Shown here piece by piece: positions 1-11,200 of a stretch of DNA of 64,000 nucleotides. The DNA comes from Chitinophaga niastensis (GTDB lineage Bacteria > Bacteroidota > Bacteroidia > Chitinophagales > Chitinophagaceae), in contig NZ_PYAW01000002.1 of NCBI RefSeq assembly GCF_003014755.1, forward strand, positions 558,001 to 622,000. Reading direction: 5' to 3'. Both the position numbers and the translations under genes were made by a program. The notes under the pieces were generated by a model, which made no database searches, had not been told where the DNA came from, and was given only the letters and a program-made list of their open reading frames with translations. Each line of letters starts with the position of its first letter. Position 1 is the stretch's first letter.

Positions 1-1108
1 TATCATTACCACCGGAAAACGCAACGGTATTAGTGATGGTAGAACCGGTTTTATAGAAGTCTTTAAAATTATGCTGACTTTGTGCAACATACGGATGCTG
101 GCTGCCATCAAAGTAGTAAGCTGGTTTGCCGTCGAGTTTTTCTCCCCATGACTGTAAACCTGTGCTCTTGCCGGATTTTGCATCTGTAGGACGGGCTCCT
201 TGTGTACCTTGTCCGTATACATTCTGGAAATCACGGTAATCATGTACCTGGTCCATTGAATAGTTGCTGTTCACTTCTATGCCAATACCTTTACGTGATT
301 TACCGGATTTGGTAGTGATCAGGATTACGCCGTTGATACCTCTTTGGCCGTATAAAGCAGCAGCAGCGCCACCTTTCAGCACCGTCATATCTTCAATATC
401 GTCCGGGTTAATGCTGGAGATACCATCACCGTAATCTGCACCGCCATACTGACCAGGATTACCCTGATTATCGTTATTCAGTGGAATACCGTTTACTACA
501 TACAGGGGCTGGTTATTGTATGATAAAGAGCTGTTACCGCGGATAGTCACCCTGGAGGATCCACCGGGGCCGGTTGCAGGCGTAGAGCTGTTTACACCGG
601 CTACTTTACCAACCAGTGCATTTGCTACGTTGATTTCACGTGCCTGTGTGAAATCACTGCCCTTTACTTTGGTCATTGCATAACCAATACTTTTTTCTTC
701 TTTCTTAATACCCAGTGCAGTTACTACCAGTTCATTCAGGCCGGTAGCACTTTCTTTCAGGATTACATTTACTTCATCTGAAGTACCCACTTTTACTTCC
801 TGTACAGCGTAGCCAATAAAGCTGAAAACCAATACATCACCGGCTTTTGCGGCGACATTGAATTTTCCTTCTGAATTGGCCTGCGTGCCTTTACTGCTAC
901 CTTTAATGACAACAGTTACGCCGGGAAGAGGGTTGCCGGAGTTGTCTTTTACAGTACCATGCACTTCCCGTTGCTGAAAGTTGGAATGCCATACACTGGA
1001 ATGGGCAGCTTCTGCAGCAACAGCAGCAAAAGCGTTCTCCGTCAGCATGGTGCTCAGCACCAGTCCGGTGGCAACGCATGCTTTCATGAGGCGTAGGTTT
1101 TTTTTCAT
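1..1108 (-). CDS. SusC/RagA-family TonB-dependent outer-membrane receptor, N-terminal part (runs off left edge)
   Basis: This gene starts with ATG at 1108 and stays open to base 1, so about 369 residues are visible and the C-terminal barrel lies outside the window. A signal peptide covers about residues 1-30. A carboxypeptidase-regulatory-like domain follows (about 47-120, with KDNSGNPLPGVTV). Next come the SusC signature NELVVTALGIKKEEKS (about 125-140) and a TonB plug domain with VLKGGAAAALYG and NGVILITT. The family imports glycans or other large nutrients across the outer membrane with a SusD lid lipoprotein. The start resembles that of the SusC at 3111-6263 (MKKNLRLMKAC against MKTNLRLMKVC), so the two are probably paralogues. 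Its SusD partner would be expected beyond the left edge. The substrate cannot be told from sequence. Confidence 0.93.
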   Translation of the reverse strand, partial: MKKNLRLMKACVATGLVLSTMLTENAFAAVAAEAAHSSVWHSNFQQREVHGTVKDNSGNPLPGVTVVIKGSSKGTQANSEGKFNVAAKAGDVLVFSFIGYAVQEVKVGTSDEVNVILKESATGLNELVVTALGIKKEEKSIGYAMTKVKGSDFTQAREINVANALVGKVAGVNSSTPATGPGGSSRVTIRGNSSLSYNNQPLYVVNGIPLNNDNQGNPGQYGGADYGDGISSINPDDIEDMTVLKGGAAAALYGQRGINGVILITTKSGKSRKGIGIEVNSNYSMDQVHDYRDFQNVYGQGTQGARPTDAKSGKSTGLQSWGEKLDGKPAYYFDGSQHPYVAQSQHNFKDFYKTGSTITNTVAFSGGND

Positions 1109-1475
1109 ACTTGCCTTTTTGAATTTTGATTGATAAAATAAATAAGAACACACTGAAGTACAAGCGGACAGCTGTGATGATAAGTGAACTATTATTTCTA
1201 AGCTAGACTCTCTTCCAGATTGAATTACAGCTAAACAAGTACCGGGATATTTTTTTGTTTATTCGTGAATATTATACAATGAGTTTTTGATTGGTCGCTT
1301 AGAAGTAGTCGTGCGATGAGAAGAGAGGTACCATCCGAAAAATAAATTTCTGTGAATTTTTTTTCAGATAGATATAGATAAGGAGCGTATAGTAACTCAT
1401 GAAAATAAAAATGCCGGTCCTCAACAGGACCGGCCTCTTTTATGCACGCGATTCAAAAATAAAAATTTGAATAGA
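1109..1475. other. Intergenic region between two SusC/SusD units
   Basis: This 367-base gap separates the left SusC gene from the SusD gene at 1476-3080, both on the minus strand. It contains the intrinsic terminator at 1413-1434 and an AT-rich upstream region for the left SusC. I found no convincing TAnnTTTG promoter at a suitable distance from the start at 1108, and no credible ORF. Confidence 0.6.
1404..1434 (-). terminator. Intrinsic terminator after the SusC/SusD pair
   Basis: GCCGGTCCT (1413-1421) and AGGACCGGC (1426-1434) form a perfect 9-bp GC-rich stem with a CAAC loop. On the minus strand the stem is followed by a U-rich run (ATTTTTATTTT). It lies about 40 bases past the SusD stop, so it would end the SusC/SusD transcript coming from 6263 or further upstream. 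Confidence 0.85.
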
Positions 1476-3080
1476 CTATTTTTTCGGGTCCCACCAGAGG
1501 TGAGTACCACCTACATCTTTTGGTTCACTTAAAGTAGCAATGGCTTTCTGAACAGCAGCACCGTTAGAAGCATATTCATTGCTTGGGAAAAATACCCTGC
1601 GCACGAAATCGGTAGTACTGATAGTATTGTTACTGTTGTTTATTACAACAGGAAACAGTTTAGGATAACCGGTTCTACGGAATTCAGACCATGCTTCTTC
1701 GCCTTCCGGATACATAGCAATCCATTTCTGGGTAATGATACGTTCCAGTTTCACTTCCGTTGCAGCAGCAGCATCCCACTTAATGGTAATTGTGCTGAGA
1801 TACGGAGAGCCGGTAGGAATATCATTCTGTTTGGCAGTAATTGCTTTAGGATCTAAGTAAGGCGCAGGTGTTGCAGTATTGTTGTTATAATATGTAGCTG
1901 CACTACCCAGGTTATACTGATCAAAAGATGCCTGAATACCTGACTGGTAGTTTGTTTGTGCATCACCTGCATTAGCCCAGTTACGTAATGCTGCTTCAGC
2001 TTTCAGGAACCATGCTTCAGCAGATGTCATTAACTGTATTTTGCTGGGGAAAGCGGCCAGTTTGGAGTACTTTACATACCGGTCTTTTGTATCAATATTT
2101 ATCCCGTTGCGGATACCTTTATAAAGGCCGGCTACAGCAGGATCAATTGCTTTTGTATAATATTTGGGCAGGCGCGGATCATTATAACCACCCAGTATAG
2201 ATTCTGCAGGCGCACCCATACGGATATCATCCCATGAACTATTTATCGTATTCAGCGGATGGGTAGTGCTGCCTATGTCTACCAGGAAATTATCTGCCGG
2301 AGTAGTTAACAAACCACCGGCATTTGCCAGTGCAGCTTCACCTTCTGTTTTTGCTTTTGTTGGATCAATGTTTACGATACGCAGAGCCAGGCGCAGGCGC
2401 AAGGTATTGGCAAACTTTAACCACTCTGCATAACTTCCGCCGTATACCAGGTCAGCCTTACCAAATAATACGCTGTGTGGATTATCCTTAATAGGCGTAA
2501 GTATATCAATCGCTGTTTTCAGGTCAGCGAAAAATCCGTAGTAAGCATCTTTCTGACTGTCAAAATCAACGGTGCCATCAGCATTAGGCTGATTATATTT
2601 TGAGTAGATAATAGGCCCGAAGATATCACTCACACGATGCATCGCCTCCACCTTTATGATCTGAGACATCGCATACGTTTCAGGGAATTTTGCTTTAGAG
2701 AAATTACCTGCTTTATAACAGGGGTTCATCACTGTATAATATGCAGTAGTCCAGGAAGCACTGATCCAGCCATCCAGCAGGTTGTAGTTCAGGTTATTGC
2801 TATTACCTCCAAATGGAGTGGCAGACATCATATAACCACTGAAAACATCTCCCAGCAGATTTTGCTGTAACTGGAAAGTTGGTACGGGTTGATATAAGTA
2901 GATACTGCGCTGTGCCTGTTGCAGCTGTGCAGCTACAATGGCAAAATCACCTTCGAGGTCTTTATCGGTAGACCCGTACGGGTTTTTATTAATGTCCTCA
3001 AACTTCTTGGTACAGCTACTAAAGCTTAGCACCGCAGCGGCCAGGACCAGACCCAGTTTTTTAAATGCTTTATAATTCAT
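1476..3080 (-). CDS. SusD/RagB-family nutrient-binding outer-membrane lipoprotein
   Basis: This 534-residue protein has a lipoprotein signal peptide (LSFSSC, lipidated Cys23), so it should be a surface lipoprotein forming the lid of the neighbouring SusC channel. After the Cys comes TKKFEDINKNPYGST, typical of the SusD-like group 2 lipoproteins. The C-terminal half has the usual SusD motifs such as AEAWFLKAEAALR and TQKWIAMYPEGEEAWSEFRR. The gene starts 30 bases after the SusC stop at 3111 and is co-oriented, so the two are one operon. It is clearly paralogous to the SusD at 6704-8281, sharing DVFSGY, IIKVEA, HRVSDI and LRLRLA motifs. The ligand is unknown. Confidence 0.93.
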   Translation of the reverse strand: MNYKAFKKLGLVLAAAVLSFSSCTKKFEDINKNPYGSTDKDLEGDFAIVAAQLQQAQRSIYLYQPVPTFQLQQNLLGDVFSGYMMSATPFGGNSNNLNYNLLDGWISASWTTAYYTVMNPCYKAGNFSKAKFPETYAMSQIIKVEAMHRVSDIFGPIIYSKYNQPNADGTVDFDSQKDAYYGFFADLKTAIDILTPIKDNPHSVLFGKADLVYGGSYAEWLKFANTLRLRLALRIVNIDPTKAKTEGEAALANAGGLLTTPADNFLVDIGSTTHPLNTINSSWDDIRMGAPAESILGGYNDPRLPKYYTKAIDPAVAGLYKGIRNGINIDTKDRYVKYSKLAAFPSKIQLMTSAEAWFLKAEAALRNWANAGDAQTNYQSGIQASFDQYNLGSAATYYNNNTATPAPYLDPKAITAKQNDIPTGSPYLSTITIKWDAAAATEVKLERIITQKWIAMYPEGEEAWSEFRRTGYPKLFPVVINNSNNTISTTDFVRRVFFPSNEYASNGAAVQKAIATLSEPKDVGGTHLWWDPKK

Positions 3081-3110
3081 AGCTCAATTTTTTTGTTGTT
3101 CTGAATCAGA

Positions 3111-6100
3111 TTAAAACGCACATTTCAGGTTCAAGCCAAAACTGCGGGTAGAAGGCAATCCAAATACATCCACACCTTGTACACCGTTGTCAGTACTCAT
3201 ACTCATTTCAGGATCGTAAGGCGCTTTTTTCGTGAAGAAGAACAGGTTACGTCCTACCAAACCAACTTTCAGATCTTTAATAACACTGGAGTGTAATGGA
3301 ATAGCATAACCAATGGCCAGTTCTCTCAAACGTACGTTGGTAGCATCATACATGTAGTATTCGGTAATACCGGCACGACCGCCAACACCGCTGTAAAATG
3401 CTTCAGCAGGAAGTTTGCCTGCAAACTTTCCGCCGCTGGCTTTAGTAGCTGTAATGTCTACACCGCCGTTGTCGCGGGCATTTGCAGTGGTTTTGGATAC
3501 ACCATATTCATCCAGCATCGCCTGTGTGATACTCATTACTTTACCACCAAAACGTCCGTCAACCAGGATGTTTACGGTAAACTGTTTCCAGGTAAAGCTG
3601 TTATTCCAACCCAGCAGGAATTTAGGCGTAGGGTTGCCCAGGTAGCTCAGCGGACCGTCTGCAGCCATTGGCTTGCCGTTGTCGTCCACCAGGATGGTAC
3701 CATCAGCTGCACGTTTGAATGCTTTGCCATAGATATCACCAAATGAGCTACCCTCATGTAATTTCAGCGCATAGTTGTTAACGTTATCTCCTTTAGGGGT
3801 GATGGTATAATCACCTCTCAGTTGTGGCGCCAGCTGTATGAGTTTATTTCTATTGTGAGTGAAGTTAAAGCTGGTTTGCCAGGTCAGATTTTTCTGTTTT
3901 ATTACCTGGATGCCTAAAGTTGCTTCCAGGCCTGTGTTCTGTACGTCACCTGCGTTAACAAAAGCATTAGGGTATAAATAACCTGCAGAAATCAGGAAGT
4001 CGAAATACTGATTTTTAGTATGTGAATTATACCAGGTCACATCAAAGGTCAATCTGCTATCAAACAATCTCCATTCTGTTCCTACTTCTACGGAGGAAGT
4101 CATCTCAGGTTTCAATGGCAGTCCCAGATAAGCACCGGAAGTGTTGGAAGTCAGCGTACCGGATGTAATCAGGTTTACCGGTAATGTAGAGAAAGGAGCA
4201 ACATCATTACCTACTTTAGCATAGGATGCGCGTATCTTTCCATAATCCACAAACTTAGGCATGTGGAAGATATCACTGATAATAGTATTCAAACCAGCAG
4301 AATAGTAGAGGTAACCTTTCTTTACATTAGGGGTATAAGCCAGGGTAGATGACCAGTCATTACGTGCGGTCAGATCCAGAAATACTTTTTCACTAAGGTT
4401 AACACCCACAGTTCCAAATACAGACTGCAGTTGTCTTCTCAGCCCACTTGGCGTTATTTTAGCCGCGGGACTCAGGTTAATATTACCAATATTAAACACA
4501 TTTGCAAATGCCAGATCAGCATCTTTGGAATCTATGTAATTACGGTCCTGTTTCAGATCAGTGATACTGGTACCGGCAGTGAAATTGAAACCAATCTTTT
4601 GAGACAGTTTGGTATTACCTACCAGTAACAGATCTCCATAATACTGGGTACTGCTTAGATAATCATACGTGTACCGTCCGTTTGCATCTGCAATGGTGGT
4701 TTGTGTACCTGCATTTGCTTTTAATTCATATTTATCCCATGCTTTATTTACGTTACCACGAGCCTGCACACTTAACCAATCGGTAAGTTTATAACGAAGG
4801 GCCAGTGAGGTGATCAGGTTATCCTTGCGGTTTTCGGTAACGTTTCTGTTGAGTATCCAGTATGGATTCTGCTGAGAATCCTGTCCTGTCAGGCCTTTTT
4901 CTGTATTAATATTCCACCAGTCCTGTATATACATGTTACGGGAATCAGAGAAATATTCGTAGTTGTTTTTATACTGATTGAAATCCAATCCTCTTGGAAA
5001 CAGGTATAAACCGGTTAGCGCATTGTAATATAAACCGGAAGTAGGACGGTTATGTGCATTTTGTGTAGTCATCTGCACATTCGCATCCAGGTTCAGTTTA
5101 TCGTTTAGGAAATTGGCATTTTCTCTGAAGTTAAGGGTGTGTTGTCCGTACTTTGTAGTAGGAATAATGCCCTTGTTGCTGGTATTGGAATAGGAAAAAT
5201 AGGTCTGTGCTTTTTCTGTTCCGCCGGATACATTAATGGAGTTGATCCAGGTAGTACCGTTTTGGAAGAAACTTTTCACATGATCAGGACTGCTACCTTT
5301 TGCTCCCCAGCTATACAGATTGCCTGGTGAAGATTGCAGATAAGAATATTGCAGATCCGGACGATAAGAAGGCTGATCAAGTGTGAAGTTGGAAGAGTAG
5401 GTGATTTTTGCCTGACCTGCTTTTCCTTTCCTGGTGGTGATCATGATCACACCGTTGGCAGCCTGGCTACCATACAGCGCAGATGCAGATGCTCCTTTTA
5501 ATACGTTTACACTTTCAATATCATCGGGGTTGATGGTGCTTAATATATCGCCACCATCACGGCCGGCTGAGTTGCTGGAAGGACCGGCAGACTGGCCCCA
5601 AAGATCAGATGGCTGCGCACTGCTGAAATTGGCAATGGGTACACCATCAATTACATACAGTGGCTGGTTTTCACGGATGGATTTTTGTCCGCGTAAAACA
5701 ACCCTGGAAGAACCACCCACACCGGAAGCACTGCGATTAATCTGCAAACCGGATACTTTACCCGATAAACTGTTAATAACATTTGTTTCTTTTACGTTGG
5801 TCAGGTCTTCACCCTTTACCTGCTGTGTGGAATAAGTGAGGTCTTTTGCTTTACGTTGAATGCCCAACGCAGTTACAACGAGCTCATTCAATCCTTTTAC
5901 ATTGTCTTCCAGTGTGGCGTTAATAGTAGCACCGCTGCCAACAGTTACTTCTTTTAAAGCAAAGCCTACTGAACTGAAAACAAGAATATCACCGGTATTA
6001 GCGCTGATATGATATTTACCTTCCGGATTTGTTTGTGTGCCTTTGGATGCACCTTTTATTTGTACTGTAACACCAGGCAGCAAATTACCTTTGCTGTCCT

Positions 6101-6263
6101 TTACGGAACCGCTGATTTCTCTTTCCTGTAAAATACTACGGAATGAAGCTGTGGGCGAATAAGCATAGCCGGCAGCCTTCACATACGCACTGTCTGCTAA
6201 TATGGAAGTGAGCGCCAGACCTGTCATAGCACACACTTTCATAAGGCGTAGGTTTGTTTTCAT
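3111..6263 (-). CDS. SusC/RagA-family TonB-linked outer-membrane receptor
   Basis: This complete 1050-residue SusC has a signal peptide at about 1-30 and a carboxypeptidase-regulatory-like domain at about 48-122. The SusC signature LNELVVTALGIQRKAK lies at about 125-140. A plug domain follows (VIDGVPIANF, VLKGASASALYGSQAANG), and then a 22-strand-type barrel ending in the aromatic-terminated GLNLKCAF. There is no STN domain, so unlike the paralogue at 8293-11778 it should not itself signal to a FecR protein. The barrels of the two proteins align well, for example FPRG.DFN.YKNN and QNP.W.L.RN. It forms a pair with the SusD at 1476-3080. The transported substrate is not known. Confidence 0.95.
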   Translation of the reverse strand: MKTNLRLMKVCAMTGLALTSILADSAYVKAAGYAYSPTASFRSILQEREISGSVKDSKGNLLPGVTVQIKGASKGTQTNPEGKYHISANTGDILVFSSVGFALKEVTVGSGATINATLEDNVKGLNELVVTALGIQRKAKDLTYSTQQVKGEDLTNVKETNVINSLSGKVSGLQINRSASGVGGSSRVVLRGQKSIRENQPLYVIDGVPIANFSSAQPSDLWGQSAGPSSNSAGRDGGDILSTINPDDIESVNVLKGASASALYGSQAANGVIMITTRKGKAGQAKITYSSNFTLDQPSYRPDLQYSYLQSSPGNLYSWGAKGSSPDHVKSFFQNGTTWINSINVSGGTEKAQTYFSYSNTSNKGIIPTTKYGQHTLNFRENANFLNDKLNLDANVQMTTQNAHNRPTSGLYYNALTGLYLFPRGLDFNQYKNNYEYFSDSRNMYIQDWWNINTEKGLTGQDSQQNPYWILNRNVTENRKDNLITSLALRYKLTDWLSVQARGNVNKAWDKYELKANAGTQTTIADANGRYTYDYLSSTQYYGDLLLVGNTKLSQKIGFNFTAGTSITDLKQDRNYIDSKDADLAFANVFNIGNINLSPAAKITPSGLRRQLQSVFGTVGVNLSEKVFLDLTARNDWSSTLAYTPNVKKGYLYYSAGLNTIISDIFHMPKFVDYGKIRASYAKVGNDVAPFSTLPVNLITSGTLTSNTSGAYLGLPLKPEMTSSVEVGTEWRLFDSRLTFDVTWYNSHTKNQYFDFLISAGYLYPNAFVNAGDVQNTGLEATLGIQVIKQKNLTWQTSFNFTHNRNKLIQLAPQLRGDYTITPKGDNVNNYALKLHEGSSFGDIYGKAFKRAADGTILVDDNGKPMAADGPLSYLGNPTPKFLLGWNNSFTWKQFTVNILVDGRFGGKVMSITQAMLDEYGVSKTTANARDNGGVDITATKASGGKFAGKLPAEAFYSGVGGRAGITEYYMYDATNVRLRELAIGYAIPLHSSVIKDLKVGLVGRNLFFFTKKAPYDPEMSMSTDNGVQGVDVFGLPSTRSFGLNLKCAF

Positions 6264-6703
6264 ACTTGCCTTTTTTATTGGTTAATAAATGGGATTTATA
6301 TAATTGGATATAATTGAAACCATTGTTATTGCGTGCGTAGCTAATAATACCAGCTCTTTTTGCGCGTGCCATATAGAAAATAAACGTCCAATAGCATGAT
6401 GTGCATCATCCTTTATCATCTTACCTTATTATTAATAGAGACGTGCTTACGTTAACCAATATACAGGACAGCGTGCAGCCCTTGTTGATGGTCGTAATAT
6501 GCTATGCTGGTTGAATCCGGGCATTACATTCCTGTTGCATTTTACTTACATGGAAAAAGTGTTTTTAATAACGTTTATTTTACAGATAGCATAGTATTGG
6601 GCGCTGAAATTTTGCGCGTTACAGGAAGGAAGTCGTGCGGGAATATAAATGGTACTATTGGAGTTTAAAAAAAAGTTAATCTTTTTTAGGGAATTCGTAA
6701 TTC
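6264..6703. other. 440-base intergenic region upstream of SusC (3111-6263)
   Basis: This gap must hold the promoter of the minus-strand SusC gene starting at 6263, unless it is read through from 13.5 kb. I see no TAnnTTTG box on the minus strand. The only structured site I noticed is ATGATGTGCATCAT at 6396-6409, a palindrome with a two-base centre about 135 bases upstream of the start. It could be an operator, but a chance match is possible. No strong GC-rich terminator follows the SusD gene ending at 6704. Confidence 0.5.
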
Positions 6704-8281
6704 CTATCTCATATCCCACCAAAGTGCTGTTCCGCCTGTATCAGGGCCTTTTAAGGTAGCAATGGCACGGGTTACCGCTTTAGGGTTGGTAATGAGTTCC
6801 CGCTGTGGCATAGGTAACCGGCGGATAAATTTTTCTGTGGAGATAGTACCACCGCTGTTATTAACAACCACCGGGAAGAGTTTTGGATAACCCGTACGGC
6901 GAAATTCACTCCAGGCTTCCTGTCCTTCCGGATACATGGCGATCCATTTCTGGGTAATGATACGTTCCAGTTTTTGTTGCAGGGATGCCTGCTCATCCCA
7001 CTTGATAGTTATAGTACTTAAATGCGGGTCGCCTTTCGGTATGTTATTGGCTGCATTCTGCGGATCAGTATATGGATTGGGTGTATTGGTGTTATTATTC
7101 AGATAGTCGTTAACGTTAGTAATACCGTATTGCTGAAAAGAAGTACTTATACCGGTGGCATAATTGGCAGCAGCTGTACCGGCGCCCTGCCAGCCGTATA
7201 GCGCCGCTTCCGCCTTCAGGAACCAGGCCTCGGCGGCTGTCATAAATAATATATTGTTGTCAAATTTTACAAGCTGGGAAAACCCGCTGTACTCTTCCTT
7301 CGCTGTAATATCAATACCATTGCGTATGCCATGATAAACATTTGCACCACCATCTGTGGGCATAAAATAATGTGGTAGCCGCGGATCTTTATACCCCGTT
7401 AAAATAGATTCCATGGGCGCGCTCATCCGCACATCTGCCCACGTATAACACATAATATTGAGCGGATGTGTAACCGGTGCAATATTCACGGAAAAATTAT
7501 CTGCTGGTTTTAACAACAAACCTAACGGATGTTTTAATGCAGCTTCACCTTCTTCTTTTGCCTTCTTAGGGTCAATGCCTGATATACGGATCGCCAGGCG
7601 CAACCGCAATGTATTGGCAAATTTCACCCATTGGGTAAAATCACCCTTGTATACAAGATCAAATGCTGCAAAGCGGTGCGGAGCATTGTTATTGACATAA
7701 GCGGTGAGTGTATCGATGGCCTCACTCAGGTCTTTGAAAAAAGCATAATAGGCATCCTGCTGTGAGTCGTAGTCTATGCTTTTATCTCCATTAATAATTC
7801 CATAATGAGTATAAATAACCGGCCCGTAAATATCACTCACGCGATGGATGGCTTCTACTTTAATAATCTGTGCCAGTGCATAAAAATCAGGATATTTCCC
7901 TTTTGCTTTTTGCTGGGTAAAGTCGCACGACTTCATCACATTAGTGTAAGCAATAAGCCAGGGTGCATTATTCCAGTTATACAGCAACCCATAATTGGTA
8001 TTGTTGATATTGCCTTCAAATGGTGTAGGCGACATGGTATATCCTGAAAAGACGTCTGCATTCAGGTTTTGCTGTAATTGCGCTGTTGGTGGATCATTGT
8101 AAATAAGCAGGTTCAGCTGGGCTTCAGACAAAGGTTCTCCCAATAGCTGATAATCTGCTTTCAGCTCTTCTTCATCAAAATCGTAGGGATTTTTGTTGAT
8201 CTCATCAAATCGTTTCGTGCAGCCACTTCCCAGCATAATGGCCGTAATGGCAAACAATGCGGTTTTTTTCCAACTTTTCAT
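6704..8281 (-). CDS. SusD/RagB-family nutrient-binding outer-membrane lipoprotein
   Basis: This 525-residue lipoprotein has a signal peptide ending in a lipobox (IMLGSGC, Cys21) followed by TKRFDEINKNPYDF. It is the lid protein for the SusC immediately upstream at 8293-11778, with only 11 bases between the genes. Shared SusD-like motifs include AEAWFLKAEAALYGW and TQKWIAMYPEGQEAWSEFRR. It is strongly similar along its whole length to the SusD at 1476-3080, so the two SusC/SusD pairs arose by tandem duplication. It is the last gene of the sigma-FecR-SusC-SusD operon. The ligand cannot be predicted. Confidence 0.94.
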   Translation of the reverse strand: MKSWKKTALFAITAIMLGSGCTKRFDEINKNPYDFDEEELKADYQLLGEPLSEAQLNLLIYNDPPTAQLQQNLNADVFSGYTMSPTPFEGNINNTNYGLLYNWNNAPWLIAYTNVMKSCDFTQQKAKGKYPDFYALAQIIKVEAIHRVSDIYGPVIYTHYGIINGDKSIDYDSQQDAYYAFFKDLSEAIDTLTAYVNNNAPHRFAAFDLVYKGDFTQWVKFANTLRLRLAIRISGIDPKKAKEEGEAALKHPLGLLLKPADNFSVNIAPVTHPLNIMCYTWADVRMSAPMESILTGYKDPRLPHYFMPTDGGANVYHGIRNGIDITAKEEYSGFSQLVKFDNNILFMTAAEAWFLKAEAALYGWQGAGTAAANYATGISTSFQQYGITNVNDYLNNNTNTPNPYTDPQNAANNIPKGDPHLSTITIKWDEQASLQQKLERIITQKWIAMYPEGQEAWSEFRRTGYPKLFPVVVNNSGGTISTEKFIRRLPMPQRELITNPKAVTRAIATLKGPDTGGTALWWDMR

Positions 8282-8292
8282 TTGTGAGTATT

Positions 8293-11200
8293 TTATAATC
8301 CTAATCTTAAATTTAAGCCCATACTGCGTACAGGCGGTAAGCCAAATACGTCTACACCCTGTAATCCATTGCCGGTACCCATTGATACTTCCGGGTCAAA
8401 GGGCGCATGTAGTTCAAAGAAGAAAAGATTCCGACCTATTAAGCCTACACGCATGTTACGTACCCACTTCCATTTCAGTGGTATACGGTAACTGATACTC
8501 AGCTCCCGTAACCGGATGTTAGTGGCATCATACATATACATTCCGCCGATGCCCGCTCTTCCGCCAATAGTAGTATAATAAGTTTGGGCATCTATTTTCC
8601 CGTTAAAAGGCGTACCATTAGCATTTACGGCATTGATGTTTACGCCGCCGTTATCACGGGCTTTTGCGCTGCCTTCACTTACGCCGTACCAATCCAGTAC
8701 TGCCTGTGTTACGCTCATTACTTTTCCACCAAAACGACCATCTATCAAAAAACTCAGGGTAAAATTTTTATAATCCACACTATTATTCCATCCTAATGTG
8801 AAATCCGGATTCGGATTCCCTATTTTTTTAAACGCGCTGTGTGTTTTTAATTTGCCATTATTGTCAATGATATATGCTCCTTTATCATTCTGCTCCAGCT
8901 CTTTATTAGAGTAAATATCACCCCAGGAGCCACCCTCCTTAATGAAAGCGCCAAACATGTTTACCCCGAAATCGGTGAGTACAAACATGTTGCTGGTATC
9001 AGCGCCGGCTATGTTAGCATTGCTTAGCGAGATAACTTTGTTTTTGTTGGTAGCAAAATTGATGGTGCTGGTCCAGGTAACAGCTTTGGTACGTACAGGC
9101 ATTAACGTGAGTACGGCTTCCCATCCTTCATTCTGTATATTGCCCATATTAAGATAATAGGTAGAATACCTGGAACCCAGTGGTGCCGGTACTTCCATGT
9201 ATTGCTTATAGTTGTTGTTTTTGTAAAAGGTAACGTCAGCGGTTATACGATTTTTAAACATCCTGGTTTCCAGCCCTACTTCAAAAGCACGATTATCTTC
9301 CGGCTCCAGGTATACGCCCGGATAAGGGGTACGCTGGTTGAGTACTACGCGGGTTACGCCGGCAATGGTCTGCACGGTAAATGGCGATGGGCGTGAAGCA
9401 TAGCTGGCAATATCGTTACCTACTTTTGCATAAGACATACGGGAGCGCAGAAAATCTATCTGCTCCGGCATTTTAAACATATCACTCCATACCGCAGAGA
9501 GTCCGGCAGAATAATAAAAATATCCTTTATGCAAGGTAGGCGTATAGGCAAAAGTGCTGGACCAGTCGTTACGTCCGGTCAGATCCAGGAACAAAAAATT
9601 CTTAAAGCCCAGTTGTGCGTTGGCAAATAATGCCTGCAGCTGTTTCTGATCCACATTATGTTGCGCATCCATAGCGGTACTCATAATATTGGAGATAGAA
9701 AATTTATTAGGATAGCTCAGGCCAGGGTCTGCATTGGGATTGGCACCATTGAAAGTACGTTCATGCGCTTTGATATCTGTGATGCTCACACCCAGATTCC
9801 CTGCCAGGTGCAGCCAGCTGTTGATTTTGCTGCTGGCATTCACCATCATATCTCCGTATAGTTGGGTATTAAATTCTTTCTCCAGGGTATAACGACCGTT
9901 AGACCCGGCGAGTACAACCTGTGTACCGGCAAATGCTTCCAGCTCATATTGATCCAGTGATTTATCAAAATTGCCACGGCCTTTCAGTGATAACCAGTTG
10001 TTGATCTGGTAGGTGAGCGCCAGTGTGGCCATTCCACGATACCGAAAATCCAGGCGGCGGTTGCGTTGCAGTGCCCACATCGGATTTTGCTGATCATCCT
10101 GTCCTATCCATTTTTTATCATTGCGGATATCCCACCAGTTTTGCATGTACAGGTTTCGATCTTTATCGTAGTATTCAAAGTTGTTTTTATAGTAGTTGAA
10201 ATCCTGACCACGTGGAAATATATACAGTCCGGATATAGGACTGTAGTACAATCCGGACGAGAGGCGGTTCTCGGTATTTTGTATCATAAAAGACACATTG
10301 GCATCCATCACCAGTTTATCATTCAACAGCTTTAATGTTTCGCGGAAGTTGATCGTATGCCTGTCAAATTTATTGGTGGGGAGAATGCCTTTGTTGGTGG
10401 TATTTGCGTAGGAAAAATAACTTTGTGCTGTTTCGGTGCCGCCACTGAAGGCGATGGTGTTGGTCCAGGTGGAACCGGTATTATAAAAGTCTTTTACGTG
10501 ATCAGGTGCCTGTACTGGTTTGCCCCAGCTACCCAGTGATCCGGGTTGTGGAGTCCCTACTTTATCAAGACCGGGAAGATCTGTTTGCCCATAGCGATAT
10601 TGTAATTTGGGCAGGAGGGAAGGGGTTTCTATGGTATAATCGGAAGAAACATCAATTTTGCTTTTGCCGGGTTTTCCTTTTTTGGTGGTAATGAGAATAA
10701 CGCCATTGGCTGCCTGGCTGCCATATAGCGCCGCTGCAGAAGCGCCTTTCAGGATACTGATACTTTCAATATCATCCGGGTTGATATTGGAAATACCATC
10801 TCCGCCATCTCTGCCGCCGGCACCAATAATATTGTTGGATTGTCCCCAAACATCCTGTGGCTGCGCCGGGGAGAAGTTCGCATATGGTACGCCATCTACA
10901 ATATACAGGGGTTGATTTTCGCGGGTAGATTTGTTGCCACGTAATACTACACGAACAGAACCGCCTATACCAGAGGCATTGCGGGTGATGGTAACTCCTG
11001 CTGTTTTTCCGCTAAGGCTGTTGATTGCATTCACATCTTTTACGAGTGATAAATCGTCGCCATCCAGTTGCTGGGTGGCGTAGGGGAGTTCCTTTGCTTT
11101 TTTTTGAATGCCCAGTGCAGTAACTACAAATTCACTCAGCGCTTTCACATTTTCCTGCATGCGTACATTCACCTCATTGTTTACGCCTACGCTTACCTCG

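Noticed and set aside
903..1163. 86-codon Cys-rich minus-strand ORF overlapping the left SusC start
   Set aside because: It is an out-of-frame shadow of the SusC coding sequence; its Cys run comes from GCA-rich codons read in another frame.
6136..6372. 78-codon minus-strand ORF over the start of SusC at 6263
   Set aside because: It overlaps the SusC signal peptide in another frame and shows no protein features.
6396..6409. ATGATGTGCATCAT palindrome as a firm operator
   Set aside because: One 14-base palindrome in an AT-rich 440-base gap could be chance and no second copy was seen near other Sus genes.
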